64,000 nt of DNA from Mesostigma viride (lineage: Eukaryota; Streptophyta; Mesostigmatophyceae; Mesostigmatales; Mesostigmataceae). Shown piece by piece: positions 28,031-37,830 of this stretch. A program made the translations under genes and the position numbers. The stretch's first letter is position 1, and every line of letters begins with the position of its first letter. The stretch covers positions 434,001 through 498,000 of the forward strand of contig RPFO01000264.1 of assembly GCA_009746045.1 (NCBI GenBank), read 5' to 3'. The notes beneath the pieces were generated by a model, which had not been told where the DNA came from, did not search any database, and saw only the letters and a program-made list of their open reading frames with translations.

Positions 28031-28659
28031 AGTACACTAGTCGGTATGGCACAAGAACTCACGTGTGTCAATGTGTGTGGTATTCTCCTGTGCAGACGGG
28101 CTCCCCAAAGGAGGCCAGTCCCAGCTCCGGCAGCAGCGACAGTCCTTTGGTACACCTGACGCTCCCCGAGTCCCCGGAAGCCGCCCCAAAGGCGGACAGA
28201 CCGGTGGTGCACCACACCCCTCCAGCGTCCCCTGAGGACGGCGCCCCAAAGGCGTTCGCGGCACGGCGGCTGGCAGCACAGGACGACGGACCTTCTCGGG
28301 ATTCCGGCCGTGGCAAACGGCTACGCCTGGAAGAAGGAGAGGCGAGGGTAACAATGGACATGGAGGAATTAGCGCGACAGGCCCGGAACGCCGAGGAGCT
28401 CAACAAGGACACCTTCAACCCGAGGATCTTCCTGAGGGATTACGGCATGGAGGACGTGACCCTGGATCGGCGGAGGCAGCGATATGGGAAGTTTCCCTCA
28501 AATAACCTCGCGGCCTCAGCGCTCGGGTGGCCCAACGACAGGCAGGAGGCCTTCCGCGAGATGATGGAGCTCCACTGTGGTTTCAAGGTGGAGACTAGGC
28601 GGGAGCGCCAGGGGCAGGTGGTGGTCGGCACGGCCTGGGAGACTCACTGTTTGGATTAG
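27970..28659 (+). CDS. gypsy-A post-pol ORF 1, unknown
   Basis: An open frame of up to 229 codons, ending in TAG at 28657-28659. The first ~45 residues come from the GTACATAC repeats and are unlikely to be protein. Believable coding starts around 28094, right after a splice-acceptor-like TTCTCCTGTGCAG, so it may be expressed from a spliced RNA. The early part is Ser/Pro-rich with a repeated P-K-A-type segment. The last ~100 residues (from M-D-M-E-E-L-A-R-Q-A-R) look globular. No family is recognised. It sits where env-carrying elements have env, but I see no signal peptide or membrane segment. Confidence 0.5.
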   Translation: MYIHTEVCTYHWYTVHTTGTEYTSRYGTRTHVCQCVWYSPVQTGSPKEASPSSGSSDSPLVHLTLPESPEAAPKADRPVVHHTPPASPEDGAPKAFAARRLAAQDDGPSRDSGRGKRLRLEEGEARVTMDMEELARQARNAEELNKDTFNPRIFLRDYGMEDVTLDRRRQRYGKFPSNNLAASALGWPNDRQEAFREMMELHCGFKVETRRERQGQVVVGTAWETHCLD

Positions 28660-29417
28660 GAGAGGAGACTAATGGGTTTTACACAATGCCTTGTGCTTGG
28701 CCTTGCTACCCACACACCTTGCAGGTGCTGAAAGAAAGAGAGGTTGAAGACAATTTACGTGGAAGAATAAATGGCTTTATTAGAATATAATAGTTGGAGA
28801 AGAGCTTGAATGGAGGTTGAATGGAGGTTCAATGGAGGTTGAATGGAGGTACCTGCCCTTAGGGGGCAGTTTCCTTTTATACCTTTTAGGCTAGGAAGGA
28901 TGACATCAGCAATGACATCATCACAGAAGCTTGTAGAAACATCCTAGCATATTCCTAGCATATTCCCAGCATATTCTCAGTATATTCCAGGAATATTCCT
29001 GGCATATTCTTAGAACATTCCTAGAACATTCTAGACATGATCCAATGAGCTGGCATAATAGCTAGATGCCAAGTGTCTACGTAATAATGTGCCACATAAC
29101 ATGATTAATAAAGTGACACATCTCTTCTCCTTGGAGTGACAAGTGTCATGCAATGAGTCTACCCACTTGTCATCATGTAAGTCATAACATGTGTCATCAT
29201 GAGCTTCCAACACTTGTCAGCTCATGGACCAAACACTTGTCCAATAGGCCATAGCACCACTTGTCAATCAAATACGTGATGCTGCTAGGCTGACTCAGGT
29301 TACAAGTCATCCATGTCCAAGTATAGGACTATGGCACATGAATATTGATCAGCTCATTGAGCCTGTTCCATCTAGCTCATCATAGCTATCAAATTCCCAG
29401 TCCATATGGAATAAATC
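28660..29417 (+). other. gypsy-A noncoding stretch with short tandem repeats
   Basis: No supported gene. There are tandem repeats of TTGAATGGAGG (28807-28850) and of a ~12-bp unit like CCTAGCATATTC (28942-29033), plus an AATAAA at about 28768. The TR-GAG element is inserted at its right end (duplication AAATC). Confidence 0.6.
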
Positions 29418-30206
29418 TGTCAGCCGTAGTGGGCCAAGGCAGTCCCGGCACTAGTTTTTCTGGCTGTCAGTTAGCCGAATTAGTGGGATGACAATGATGG
29501 ATTTTATCCAGGCTATTTAATTCGTGCTACGAATTTTTTAGTGCTGCGTTTCTGATGCCCAAGATACTGTGAGGGCTTAGTATCTGAGAGCCCGACGGAA
29601 TATCTTTATTCCGATATGTTCGACGGAATCTTTTTCGTTTGCTTGTCTGTTTATGCGACTTTTGGACTTGTGCGTTTTTCCTTACCTTGAATTATGCTCT
29701 GGGCCGTTTGTGTCTCAGACTACTAGCCGTTGTGATGCCAAAAAGGGGATCCGCGCTTCGCGCAGTACTTTGGACTGTACCGTTACAGAGAAAAGTGTAC
29801 CTCAGTGTAGGCGCGTTGCGCCACACTCTCTATGTTTGATGCTGCCTTGGAGGCGCTGCGACTTTGCTCCAGCATGTCATACATTGCATTCTACTAGTCC
29901 TGTTTTTGGTACGCCGCGTCACCTACCAGTGTGAGCGCCGGCACATGTGGTACTCCGCACTTGTGTTGTATGAGCCGTAGATTTTTATGTCGACGGCCAA
30001 AAGTGCTCAGCCGCCACTCATACCTCTAGGACAAAAGTGATGCACTTGTGCACGATGCTCTAGTTCTCACGTAATTTATACCACTGGACCCCAGCCATGG
30101 AGTCCGGGGTTTGTGGAGCTCGGAACAATTGAAAGTAATGTGTTTTTAATACAACATTCCTTTATGATTGGAAAGATCGTTCCTCCAATACCTTAATTGT
30201 TCAACA
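29418..30206 (+). repeat. TR-GAG 5' LTR
   Basis: 789 bp, TGTCAGCC...TTCAACA, repeated at 31858-32646 with no difference found by eye. Confidence 0.95.
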
Positions 30207-30220
30207 TGGTATCGCGTCAG
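30207..30220 (+). promoter_or_regulatory. TR-GAG primer-binding site
   Basis: TGGTATCGCGTCAG directly follows the LTR. TGGTATC is the usual start of a site pairing with initiator methionine tRNA in copia elements; the remaining bases differ. Confidence 0.65.
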
Positions 30221-30576
30221 AAAGTGACAGGCAAAATCTGGTGAAGGCAAGCTCCATCCACTTCACCTTGTCCAGGACTGTGAGGGGGACGCCCCACATC
30301 TAATTGCAGTTTTTGGATGCGCCTTTTTCGCTTCTTCTTGTTGAAATCGAGCCACCCAAGTTGTGGGAGGTGTTCTTCTTGAGGGAACTGCAGTGTTCTG
30401 CTGAAAGTGTAAGACCCTTGGCATAAGGGCCACTTGAGTATTGGGAAGGTTGTCTTTATTCTTGAAGAATCTTTCCTGTGGAGGCGTTTTCCTTTGGAGA
30501 AAACGTTTTCTGTTCTTCCTGGGCAGTAAAAATCTGGTTTTTTCTGCAACATTTTTCAGTGGGGAGAAACCTGTCT

Positions 30577-30855
30577 ATGCAGAGGGATTTGACCACTGCT
30601 CTGTGGTGTCCCAGATCTGCTGGAGATCCTATTGTTATTCCGAATCCTGATTACAACACCGGCCATCAGGGGGTATCTCCTTCTCCAAACAGAGCATCTG
30701 TGGAAGTACAGTATAGGGGTACCAGTTTTAACTGGGAGATTGTGTGCACCCCTAGAACTCTGCGCCGTTTGGCGGAGTTTTTAGATCAACTCATCCCTGA
30801 GGAGCCCACAGTTGTTCCTGAGAATCCTACAGTGAGACCTACCGGCGAGGAGTGA
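30577..30855 (+). CDS. Small ORF upstream of TR-GAG gag
   Basis: 92 codons from an ATG at 30577, ending in TGA at 30853-30855 just before the gag ATG at 30858. The middle (W-E-I-V-C-T-P-R-T-L-R-R-L-A-E-F-L) looks protein-like. No family is recognised. It might be a short leader peptide or a remnant. Confidence 0.3.
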   Translation: MQRDLTTALWCPRSAGDPIVIPNPDYNTGHQGVSPSPNRASVEVQYRGTSFNWEIVCTPRTLRRLAEFLDQLIPEEPTVVPENPTVRPTGEE

Positions 30856-30857
30856 CA

Positions 30858-31769
30858 ATGGCAGCCAACGCAGCAGTAGCAGCAGCTACCAGCATCGGGG
30901 CCTTCATTAGTGCTGCTGATAAGTTACCAAAGTTTGATGGTGTGGATCCTCGTAAGTGGGAGGCAACGAATGTCCGCTTTACTCGTTTGCTGAAAGCCTT
31001 TAACCTGTATGGGGTAATCACGGGTGAGATTGAGGATGATGGCAAGGACGCGGCAGTCCAGGCCGCGATGGGCATCTTTTTAGATGGCCTGGCTCTTATG
31101 CTGGTCAAGAATGTGACCAGTGCGAAACAGGCATGGGAGCTCCTGACGAAGAGGTTTGGTCACCACCGTACGACTGAGACCTATCAGGATGAACTGCGTC
31201 GCAAGCTTCGTTCCAAGGAGCCTGCACCAGTGGACAAGCCCCTCAATGAGTTTCTGGCAGCGAGGGAGCTGACGCGCGAGGAGTACGTCCAGGAGCTGGA
31301 GGGGCGTTTTGACGACCAGGACATGGTCCTCTCTACTCATGACCTCATGCCTGCTGCGATCCGGGTGATGATGGCAGCGCAGGATGTACGCATCACCACA
31401 CTCACGTGGGATGAGTACAAGGCACGGGTGCTGAGGATTGAGGACAGCATCAAGGCCCAGGCGGCCATCATGCGCAACACAGGCGGGGGGAAGCAGGGAG
31501 ACACCAGGGACACCAGTTCCCTGGCTGGAGTCTTTGCTACCATGGCGATGGATGACGGGAAGAAGGGTGCCTGTTTTCACTGCGGCAAACCTGGCCACAA
31601 GGTCGCAAACTGTTTCAAGAAGCACCCTCATCTTCGCAAGGGGGGAAAGGACGGAGAGGCCAAGGCGCAGGCCAACTTGACGTCCACCCCTGGGCAGCAG
31701 GAGGCACTGGAGGTGCCCCCTGGTTTTGTTTTCCACACTGGGGTGGAGGCTCCCGCTGACCAACTGTAG
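30858..31769 (+). CDS. TR-GAG Gag (copia-type) with CCHC zinc knuckle
   Basis: 303 residues, intact from ATG to TAG. Residues ~20-190 match the copia-type gag layout: L-P-K-F-D-G-V-D-P-R-K-W-E near the start, then A-K-Q-A-W-E-L-L, a helix-rich middle, and W-D-E-Y-K-A-R-V-L. A zinc knuckle C-F-H-C-G-K-P-G-H-K-V-A-N-C lies at about residues 237-250 and would bind element RNA. There is no protease after it. The start at 30858 is the first ATG in the frame. Confidence 0.85.
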   Translation: MAANAAVAAATSIGAFISAADKLPKFDGVDPRKWEATNVRFTRLLKAFNLYGVITGEIEDDGKDAAVQAAMGIFLDGLALMLVKNVTSAKQAWELLTKRFGHHRTTETYQDELRRKLRSKEPAPVDKPLNEFLAARELTREEYVQELEGRFDDQDMVLSTHDLMPAAIRVMMAAQDVRITTLTWDEYKARVLRIEDSIKAQAAIMRNTGGGKQGDTRDTSSLAGVFATMAMDDGKKGACFHCGKPGHKVANCFKKHPHLRKGGKDGEAKAQANLTSTPGQQEALEVPPGFVFHTGVEAPADQL

Positions 31770-31857
31770 TATTTGTTAAGTGGTGCGTTGCTCCAGGGGC
31801 GCCCTGGCCACCATACCTTTTCGAGTCATTGTTTCCAGCTTGTCCCACTAAGGGGGG

Positions 31858-32646
31858 TGTCAGCCGTAGTGGGCCAAGGCAGTCCCGGCACTAGTTTTTC
31901 TGGCTGTCAGTTAGCCGAATTAGTGGGATGACAATGATGGATTTTATCCAGGCTATTTAATTCGTGCTACGAATTTTTTAGTGCTGCGTTTCTGATGCCC
32001 AAGATACTGTGAGGGCTTAGTATCTGAGAGCCCGACGGAATATCTTTATTCCGATATGTTCGACGGAATCTTTTTCGTTTGCTTGTCTGTTTATGCGACT
32101 TTTGGACTTGTGCGTTTTTCCTTACCTTGAATTATGCTCTGGGCCGTTTGTGTCTCAGACTACTAGCCGTTGTGATGCCAAAAAGGGGATCCGCGCTTCG
32201 CGCAGTACTTTGGACTGTACCGTTACAGAGAAAAGTGTACCTCAGTGTAGGCGCGTTGCGCCACACTCTCTATGTTTGATGCTGCCTTGGAGGCGCTGCG
32301 ACTTTGCTCCAGCATGTCATACATTGCATTCTACTAGTCCTGTTTTTGGTACGCCGCGTCACCTACCAGTGTGAGCGCCGGCACATGTGGTACTCCGCAC
32401 TTGTGTTGTATGAGCCGTAGATTTTTATGTCGACGGCCAAAAGTGCTCAGCCGCCACTCATACCTCTAGGACAAAAGTGATGCACTTGTGCACGATGCTC
32501 TAGTTCTCACGTAATTTATACCACTGGACCCCAGCCATGGAGTCCGGGGTTTGTGGAGCTCGGAACAATTGAAAGTAATGTGTTTTTAATACAACATTCC
32601 TTTATGATTGGAAAGATCGTTCCTCCAATACCTTAATTGTTCAACA
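31858..32646 (+). repeat. TR-GAG 3' LTR
   Basis: Direct repeat of 29418-30206. It is preceded by the polypurine tract AAGGGGGG and followed by the duplication AAATC (32647-32651). Confidence 0.95.
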
Positions 32647-32680
32647 AAATCCAACAAGAAACAAATCAGGCTGGGATATA

Positions 32681-34243
32681 TTGTGGCCAGGTGGATATAA
32701 TATCCCTAACACTCACCAACCCAGGTGTAAGTGCGATGCTTGTATGACCACGCTGACCGCACTCATGGCCTACCCACGAGTGTTCCTCCTGTTGGTTGCG
32801 CCGGGTCTGCGAGAGCGCCTCCGACGCAAATATCACGAATTGCCCCTAGACGGGGCGCTGCGCGGTGCACTCTGCACCGCTAACGGCCAATACTCCCTGC
32901 GGCAGGCATTCGACCGCGTCCTGCAAATGGATGAAGAAGACGCCAACGGTGGGGAGGAGGGTCACGACGAGTGGGATGACGACGACCTGCCCAACATGTT
33001 ACCGCCGGCCGCTAGGTCTGACACTCGTGATGGAGAGGGGGCCAGGCGCCCCCCGGGCTTTGAGAACCGCCACCCAGGTCCCCCGCCAGGTCGCACCGCG
33101 CGGGAGGAGATCGCCCACACTCGGCGACATATTGAACAGGGTGTGCGACTTAGCGGCAGCGGCAGTGACCGGGCGGGACCCAGTGGGCGACCCCATGACC
33201 GAGGTCGCGATCGGGAGCGTCCCCGTGCCTCCAATGTCCGCCCTGACATGCACGCGTCAGAGAGGTCTTTCCGTCGGGTCCTCGCAGCTGTGCACGGGCC
33301 GGCCCGAGAGGCTGCCCGCCCCGTCGATCGCGTGGCGGCTCCAGAGGCCGCCTGTCCTGTACCACAGGGGATGGCCCCAACGGTCACCCCCCTACCTGTA
33401 CGCGGCCAGACCTCAGAGATGGTTCGCTCCGTAGAGCGCGACCGGGTCCCAGTGCCCGAGCGGCCGATGGCGCCGGAAGGACAGTGGGTGCTGGGAAGTG
33501 AGATCCAGCCGAGGGTGGGGCGGGTGGTGTCCTATGGAGGGCAACAGCCCCGCACGGAGGTGGTGATCTTCGACTGGAACCTGGCCGGTGTGGTGACTCC
33601 CCGGCCGCGTCCTCCCCAGGAATACGAGGGCTTTGTGCTGGAGTTTCCACCAGGTCCCTGGGGTTTCAAGGATCGCGGCACCTACCGGGAACAACATAAA
33701 ATCCGGCTGCACCCACAACTCCCGTTCCTTCGGCCGCGACAAGTTGCTTCAGGGGGGCTCTGGCCGGTCATTTCCAACGGCGTGACGATGTATTGCCCGG
33801 AGGTTCGGACTTATGACTATTACGTCGCCGGGGCGAAACGCCAGGTCATCCCACCCAAACTGGCGCCAAACGCGGCTCGGTTCCTGGCCGGGGTGGCAGA
33901 TGATTGGATGCTCTCCCATCCACCCCTCCCCCAAGTCGATTGGATGCTGGTTCCGGCGGTGATGCTGGCGATGGGCGAGGAGTACATGCGGGTGCATCAC
34001 TGTGGCGCTGTGGATAAGAGGGTGGCCTCCCTCATCTTCACGGTGCCCGCGTACATGGCCGCGTTCCTGGCCATGTGGCCTGATGGCTCCTGGGATCGTC
34101 TGTCCCTCATCGGGCGACGGGATCCGGGGCCTCCTCAGCAATGGGGATTTGAGGAGGAGCTCATCGCGTACCCGGGTTGCCATGAGGATCGGGCAACCTC
34201 CCGGGGAGAGGCGGCTTACGCCGCCGCCTTGCGCCGTCGCTGA
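32681..34243 (+). CDS. gypsy-A post-pol ORF 2, unknown
   Basis: An open frame of 520 codons ending in TGA at 34241-34243. The first codon in the frame is GTG; the first ATG is at 32741 or 32765. An N-terminal helical part with R-C-K-C-D-A-C is followed by an acidic run (D-E-W-D-D-D-D), a Pro/Arg-rich low-complexity middle (residues ~120-270) and a C-terminal ~240 residues with regular hydrophobic spacing (W-G-F-K-D-R-G-T-Y, L-A-P-N-A-A-R-F-L-A-G-V). No family is recognised and there is no signal peptide. It belongs to gypsy-A because it lies between its pol and 3' polypurine tract. It may continue 5' of the TR-GAG insertion, but I see no open frame there. Confidence 0.55.
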   Translation: MWPGGYNIPNTHQPRCKCDACMTTLTALMAYPRVFLLLVAPGLRERLRRKYHELPLDGALRGALCTANGQYSLRQAFDRVLQMDEEDANGGEEGHDEWDDDDLPNMLPPAARSDTRDGEGARRPPGFENRHPGPPPGRTAREEIAHTRRHIEQGVRLSGSGSDRAGPSGRPHDRGRDRERPRASNVRPDMHASERSFRRVLAAVHGPAREAARPVDRVAAPEAACPVPQGMAPTVTPLPVRGQTSEMVRSVERDRVPVPERPMAPEGQWVLGSEIQPRVGRVVSYGGQQPRTEVVIFDWNLAGVVTPRPRPPQEYEGFVLEFPPGPWGFKDRGTYREQHKIRLHPQLPFLRPRQVASGGLWPVISNGVTMYCPEVRTYDYYVAGAKRQVIPPKLAPNAARFLAGVADDWMLSHPPLPQVDWMLVPAVMLAMGEEYMRVHHCGAVDKRVASLIFTVPAYMAAFLAMWPDGSWDRLSLIGRRDPGPPQQWGFEEELIAYPGCHEDRATSRGEAAYAAALRRR

Positions 34244-34547
34244 CTCCCGGAGTGGACCTGTGGGCCCCGTTCGTTTTCTCTTTTTCTTTCTTTTCTTTTT
34301 AACTGTCTCTGCCGGTAGAGACATTGACTACGTCAAGACTTGTCCTTGCGTGGCGAGTTTTGGGGGAATTGGTTTTACTGGCCCGTTGGAGAACAAGAGT
34401 TGGGACATAGTACCCCTATGGTCAACCTGCGGTCGCGAGGATCATCGACCGCTCGGCTACTCAGCAGTGTTGTGTGTGTTTTCAATTTCCCGTGCTTCTT
34501 CACCTCTATGACGGTAGAGACTACCGTCCCCTGGGGAGGGGGAGGAG
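34244..34547 (+). promoter_or_regulatory. gypsy-A 3' untranslated region and polypurine tract
   Basis: A pyrimidine tract (34268-34301) and about 300 noncoding bases end in GGGGAGGGGGAGGAG (34533-34547), which directly abuts the LTR start and is the primer site for plus-strand synthesis. Confidence 0.8.
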
Positions 34548-35227
34548 TGTTGCGTGCCCGACCCTTGGAACGGGCGCAACAATGGAATAAATTATGTATT
34601 TTGGCTTGTTGTCATAGTCCGTAGGACTTTGGGACTCATTTCGGGACGTAATTTGGGAATTGTCCCTTGGTCAGGACTTTTGTATGGAACTATGATAGTT
34701 TGTGTGATTCGGACTAGTTATTTTGGGCCTAGGTTGATGTATGAGATCTTCTACTAGGGGCCGGCGCAGTCGCGCCGCGCTGTGTACTTTACAGCCGGTT
34801 AAGATCTTGTATTCATGCGTGGATTCTGTAGGTGAGGGTCGATGTCGACCCGAGGATCTTGTGTGGACTGCATGTTTCGGAGTTCTCTGGAAGGTCGGCG
34901 CCATGTCGGCGCCTCTTGCCAGCTTGGTGGCAGACCTAGGTGAAATTGGTCCGAGGACGATCAGTCTCGCTCTCTTGGTTCGGAATAAAGTGTGTGTTAT
35001 CATCTGTCTGAACCTGGGGCATAAATTCCAACTGCATTTGGTAGCTCCATCCTAAATGTGGATTGTGTAGATTAATGCAATATTAATCACCGCGAGCCGT
35101 AACAGGCCTAAAGCCACGCCTGTTCCGTCAATCCCACTCCCAAAGAGTGGTCGTGGTTAGCCAAGAAACCGGTGACAACCTACCTTATCAATAGGATCTT
35201 TCGCACGACCCGGATGGGTTCGTTACA
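34548..35227 (+). repeat. gypsy-A 3' LTR
   Basis: 680 bp, direct repeat of 1773-2452 with about one visible difference. It is followed by the duplication ACTGC at 35228-35232. Confidence 0.95.
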
Positions 35228-36155
35228 ACTGCAGAGCAGCAGGACTACGGAACACCTGTAGTTAGCATTTCGCTTTTCAGGACAATTTTTGAAGCAGTGA
35301 GAGTAAGCATGCGAGTCCGGATTGAGAAATATCGCACGAAAATTATGGGTGAGTGCTCCCGCTGCCGGAAGTTAAAGGATGCCATCTTGTCTTATCGGAC
35401 CACTGACCGGGCTCGGTGGGAGGCTTTCAAAGCGAAGTTAGCTGATCACACCGACTTCTTTAATGGGGAACGGATGGCTTACCTGCAACGAAGGTTTGAG
35501 GGCGCCAAGCACTATTTTGTTTCCATAGTCATCGATGGTCTGGCGAAAATGAAGACGGCGGTTCCAACCAGGGGCAGCGCCTCGAAAGAGTGGCTTAGCA
35601 GCCGCAAGCTACATATACCCTACCAGCTGGTTTGCTCGATTTTGCACGGAGTGAGGACGTACTTCTGGGTGATTATGCCTTGGGTAGCCAATTCTGAGGT
35701 TTCTGGTAATTCAGGGCGTGTCACTGCGACGCTGCTCACACACCAATTGTTGGAAGTGGTGGTTGAGCGACCATGGGAAAGGTCCCACAATCCTGAGATC
35801 CGCGAGTTTGGCCTTGCCACGACACTCGTCCTTCAAGTGGACGGGGGTGGGGACAACATGAATAGCGAGCTATTGGGCTTTCTAGCGGTTCTCATTAACC
35901 GCCGTCTCTTTTCTCTCATCAGGGTGTGCCGCCTGCCCCCGGGGCACACCCATAATGACGCTGATCAGAGATTTGGTTGGTTTATCCGGTGGTACAACGG
36001 GATGAAGAACCGCGTGTCAGATCTCGCACCGGTGCATGCTCATGCTGACATTTCAAGATGTGTTGCAAGGGCTGACGCGTGCCTTTGCACACTTCTACGA
36101 GCAAGGCCCATCCGGGAGCATGGCGACAATAAACCCACTGCCGCCATCTGCCAAG
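35228..36155 (+). pseudogene. DUF7869-type gene, central part with RNase-H-like domain
   Basis: In frame with 1201-1772 once the composite is removed. It has a C-S-R-C-R-K-L-K-D motif (zinc-binding-like, ~35351-35377), then V-S-I-V-I-D-G (first conserved Asp), L-V-L-Q-V-D-G-G-G-D-N (second), and L-P-P-G-H-T-H-N-D-A-D-Q-R-F-G (third). The L-Q-x-D ... P-x-G-H-T-H-x-D-x-D-Q pattern is the hallmark of DUF7869 proteins, widespread in algae, oomycetes and some animals and suspected to be transposase-derived. Whether this is a host gene or part of a DNA transposon cannot be told here. The exon probably ends at 36155 before GTTGGT. Confidence 0.65.
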
Positions 36156-36352
36156 GTTGGTTTTCTTTAAAATACTATGAATTTCTTCCGGGTTCTTCTT
36201 CTTTTCCATATATGTAGCATGCCAATCTCGCCTCTGTGATTTATCATTCTCTGAGAATGTATACCCATACATTCTATATATATTTATATGGTACATGATT
36301 GTATATATATTGAGCGTGTTTGTAGGTGGGGGCTTTGTCATTTAGCATGCCA

Positions 36353-37661
36353 TGTCGCGTCTGCGTACCACAATCTCCGGCGCCACCATGGCGGCTGGCC
36401 ATGCTCAGCTTTGGTAAAACCCAAATGAGCTGAGCTGACGTGCCTGCCTTAACTGCATGCCCGGTGGGTTGGGCGAGGAGCTGTCCCATGATTAAAGAGA
36501 AGGAGGGCTCTCAGCCGAGGACAAGGAACTGTCCCTCGTGCCTGATAACCACCTTATTGCCTCCCCTGCTATAGAATAATGCTTTCAAAACACACACTTT
36601 GCACAGTCTGATGATGAAGCCGCACATGCGGAATTTATTGAGAAAGTTAATACAACTACAACACGTTGATAGTCTCAATATCGATGCACTCCATGCTCAC
36701 GAGCCCGCAGTTAGGCAGCGCTCCATGACATGCTACCGGCCTTGCTCCCAAGGAAAGGGAGAAACACGAAGGCCACTAACTAACGAGAGACTCGAAGAGA
36801 CTACACGCTACGTGAGAGTCCTCTTCGACTATGAACCAAACCATTCGTCATGCCACACGCATGACACACGCCACACTTGTCAGTCCAGCCAGGAATGCCA
36901 AACTATCTTGCTGCCTGAACCATGCAAACAGAAACCGCATTCCAGTTGCCGTCCTGGCTTACTACCACACATGCCAACAAAAACAGGAAGGCATCCCGAC
37001 AAATCTAAATTGCTACCCTGTTGCCGATCTCATCTCCTAGAGGCTCCGGCATTTCTGTCCCTGGGAATGTCCGGCATTTAGTCACGACCACCAAGGTCGA
37101 AGCATAATATCCTTCAAACAATCTGCACGCTCACACCTTGCGTGTGAGTGGCCCAGCAAACATTGCTTCTAATCTTTCCTTTCTAGAAGAAATCCCTTTG
37201 TAGGGCTGCCAGCGATTTCGCATTCATTCCAGCGATCTGGCTCCGCACCGCAAATTGTCCTTTTCCATTTTCTGTCCAGTCCTCATAACGTTGACCCGCT
37301 ATTCTACACCACAAAGACACCTGGCCTGTCAATAGCCTCGGCGCTGTTGAAGTCCAGCAGTCCAGCTCCAGCTCCAGCTCCAGCTCCAGCTCCAGCTCCA
37401 GCTGTCCACTAACTCGCGTATGATCCTCTCGACGCTGCGCACTTGTGCTGCCGTCCGCTCAAGTACGTCAGTGCTGCGCGCCCAGCCGTGCCTGGCCCGG
37501 CGCGCGCGCACGTGCACTTTCGTCCGCTCTTATGCTGCAAGTGCTAGTGTCCCCCCCCGGTCACTAGCCTTTGTCGAAAATGCGCAGAAAACAAATTCCT
37601 TGCGCACGTCACCGGTCTTGTGCATAGTGGGCGCCCGGATGACATAGCTCGCGTCCGTGAC
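36353..37661 (-). repeat. gypsy-D 3' LTR (left), 1.3 kb
   Basis: It starts TGTCGCGTCTGCG and ends GCGTCCGTGACA on the plus strand. From 36495 to 37661 it matches 48571-49735 with about ten small differences. The first ~142 bp are absent from the right copy but recur at 37664-37803. It contains seven copies of CCAGCT (37362-37403), against six in the right copy. Confidence 0.85.
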
Positions 37662-37663
37662 AG

Positions 37664-37803
37664 CTGTCGCGTCTGCGTACCACAATCTCCGGCGCCACCA
37701 TGGCGGCTGGCCATGCTCAGCTTTGGTAAAACCCAAATGAGCTGAGCTGACGTGCCTGCCTTAACTGCATGCCCGGTGGGTGGGCGAGGACCTGTCCCAT
37801 GAT
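37664..37803 (-). repeat. Extra LTR end fragment of gypsy-D
   Basis: 140 bp nearly identical to 36353-36494, separated from the 3' LTR only by GC. On the minus strand it directly follows a G-rich tract (GCGAGGGGGG, 37804-37813), the presumed polypurine tract. So the 3' end is polypurine tract, LTR end piece, GC, full LTR. Confidence 0.8.
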
Positions 37804-37830
37804 TCCCCCCTCGCTGGCTCTCATGGCTCC

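Larger units (their letters stand above)
29418..32646 (+). mobile_element. TR-GAG: short LTR element encoding only Gag
   Basis: 3,229 bp with 789-bp LTRs (29418-30206 and 31858-32646) starting TGTCAGCC and ending TTCAACA. The target duplication AAATC is at 29413-29417 and 32647-32651. By eye the LTRs are identical, so insertion is very recent. The internal part (1.65 kb) has a PBS, a small ORF, an intact copia-type gag and a polypurine tract (AAGGGGGG, 31850-31857), but no protease, integrase or RT. Elements of this design (terminal repeats plus GAG only) have been described in plants as TR-GAG and depend on enzymes of other elements. Confidence 0.92.
1773..35227 (+). mobile_element. gypsy-A: 33.4-kb composite Ty3/gypsy chromovirus with four nested insertions
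   Basis: It is bounded by 680-bp direct LTRs beginning TGTTGCGTG and ending GTTACA, with the target duplication ACTGC at 1768-1772 and 35228-35232. A PBS-like sequence follows the left LTR and a polypurine tract precedes the right one. Removing the four internal insertions (copia-B, copia-C, foldback, TR-GAG) leaves about 13 kb in the order: hybrid-binding ORF, gag, protease, RT, RNase H, integrase, chromodomain, two unknown ORFs. Such elements copy through an RNA and insert by an integrase. By eye I find about one difference between the LTRs (near 2357 and 35128), which suggests a recent insertion, yet gag and pol carry stops and frameshifts. The element is large for a gypsy because of a long leader and long 3' part. 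Confidence 0.93.

Noticed and set aside
33749-34324. 191-codon minus-strand ORF opposite gypsy-A post-pol ORF 2
   Set aside because: The plus-strand frame is longer, fits the element orientation and has a more protein-like composition.
37362-37403. CRISPR-like or satellite array (CCAGCT)n
   Set aside because: It is a simple 6-bp microsatellite within an LTR, with no spacers; CRISPR is not expected in a nuclear genome.
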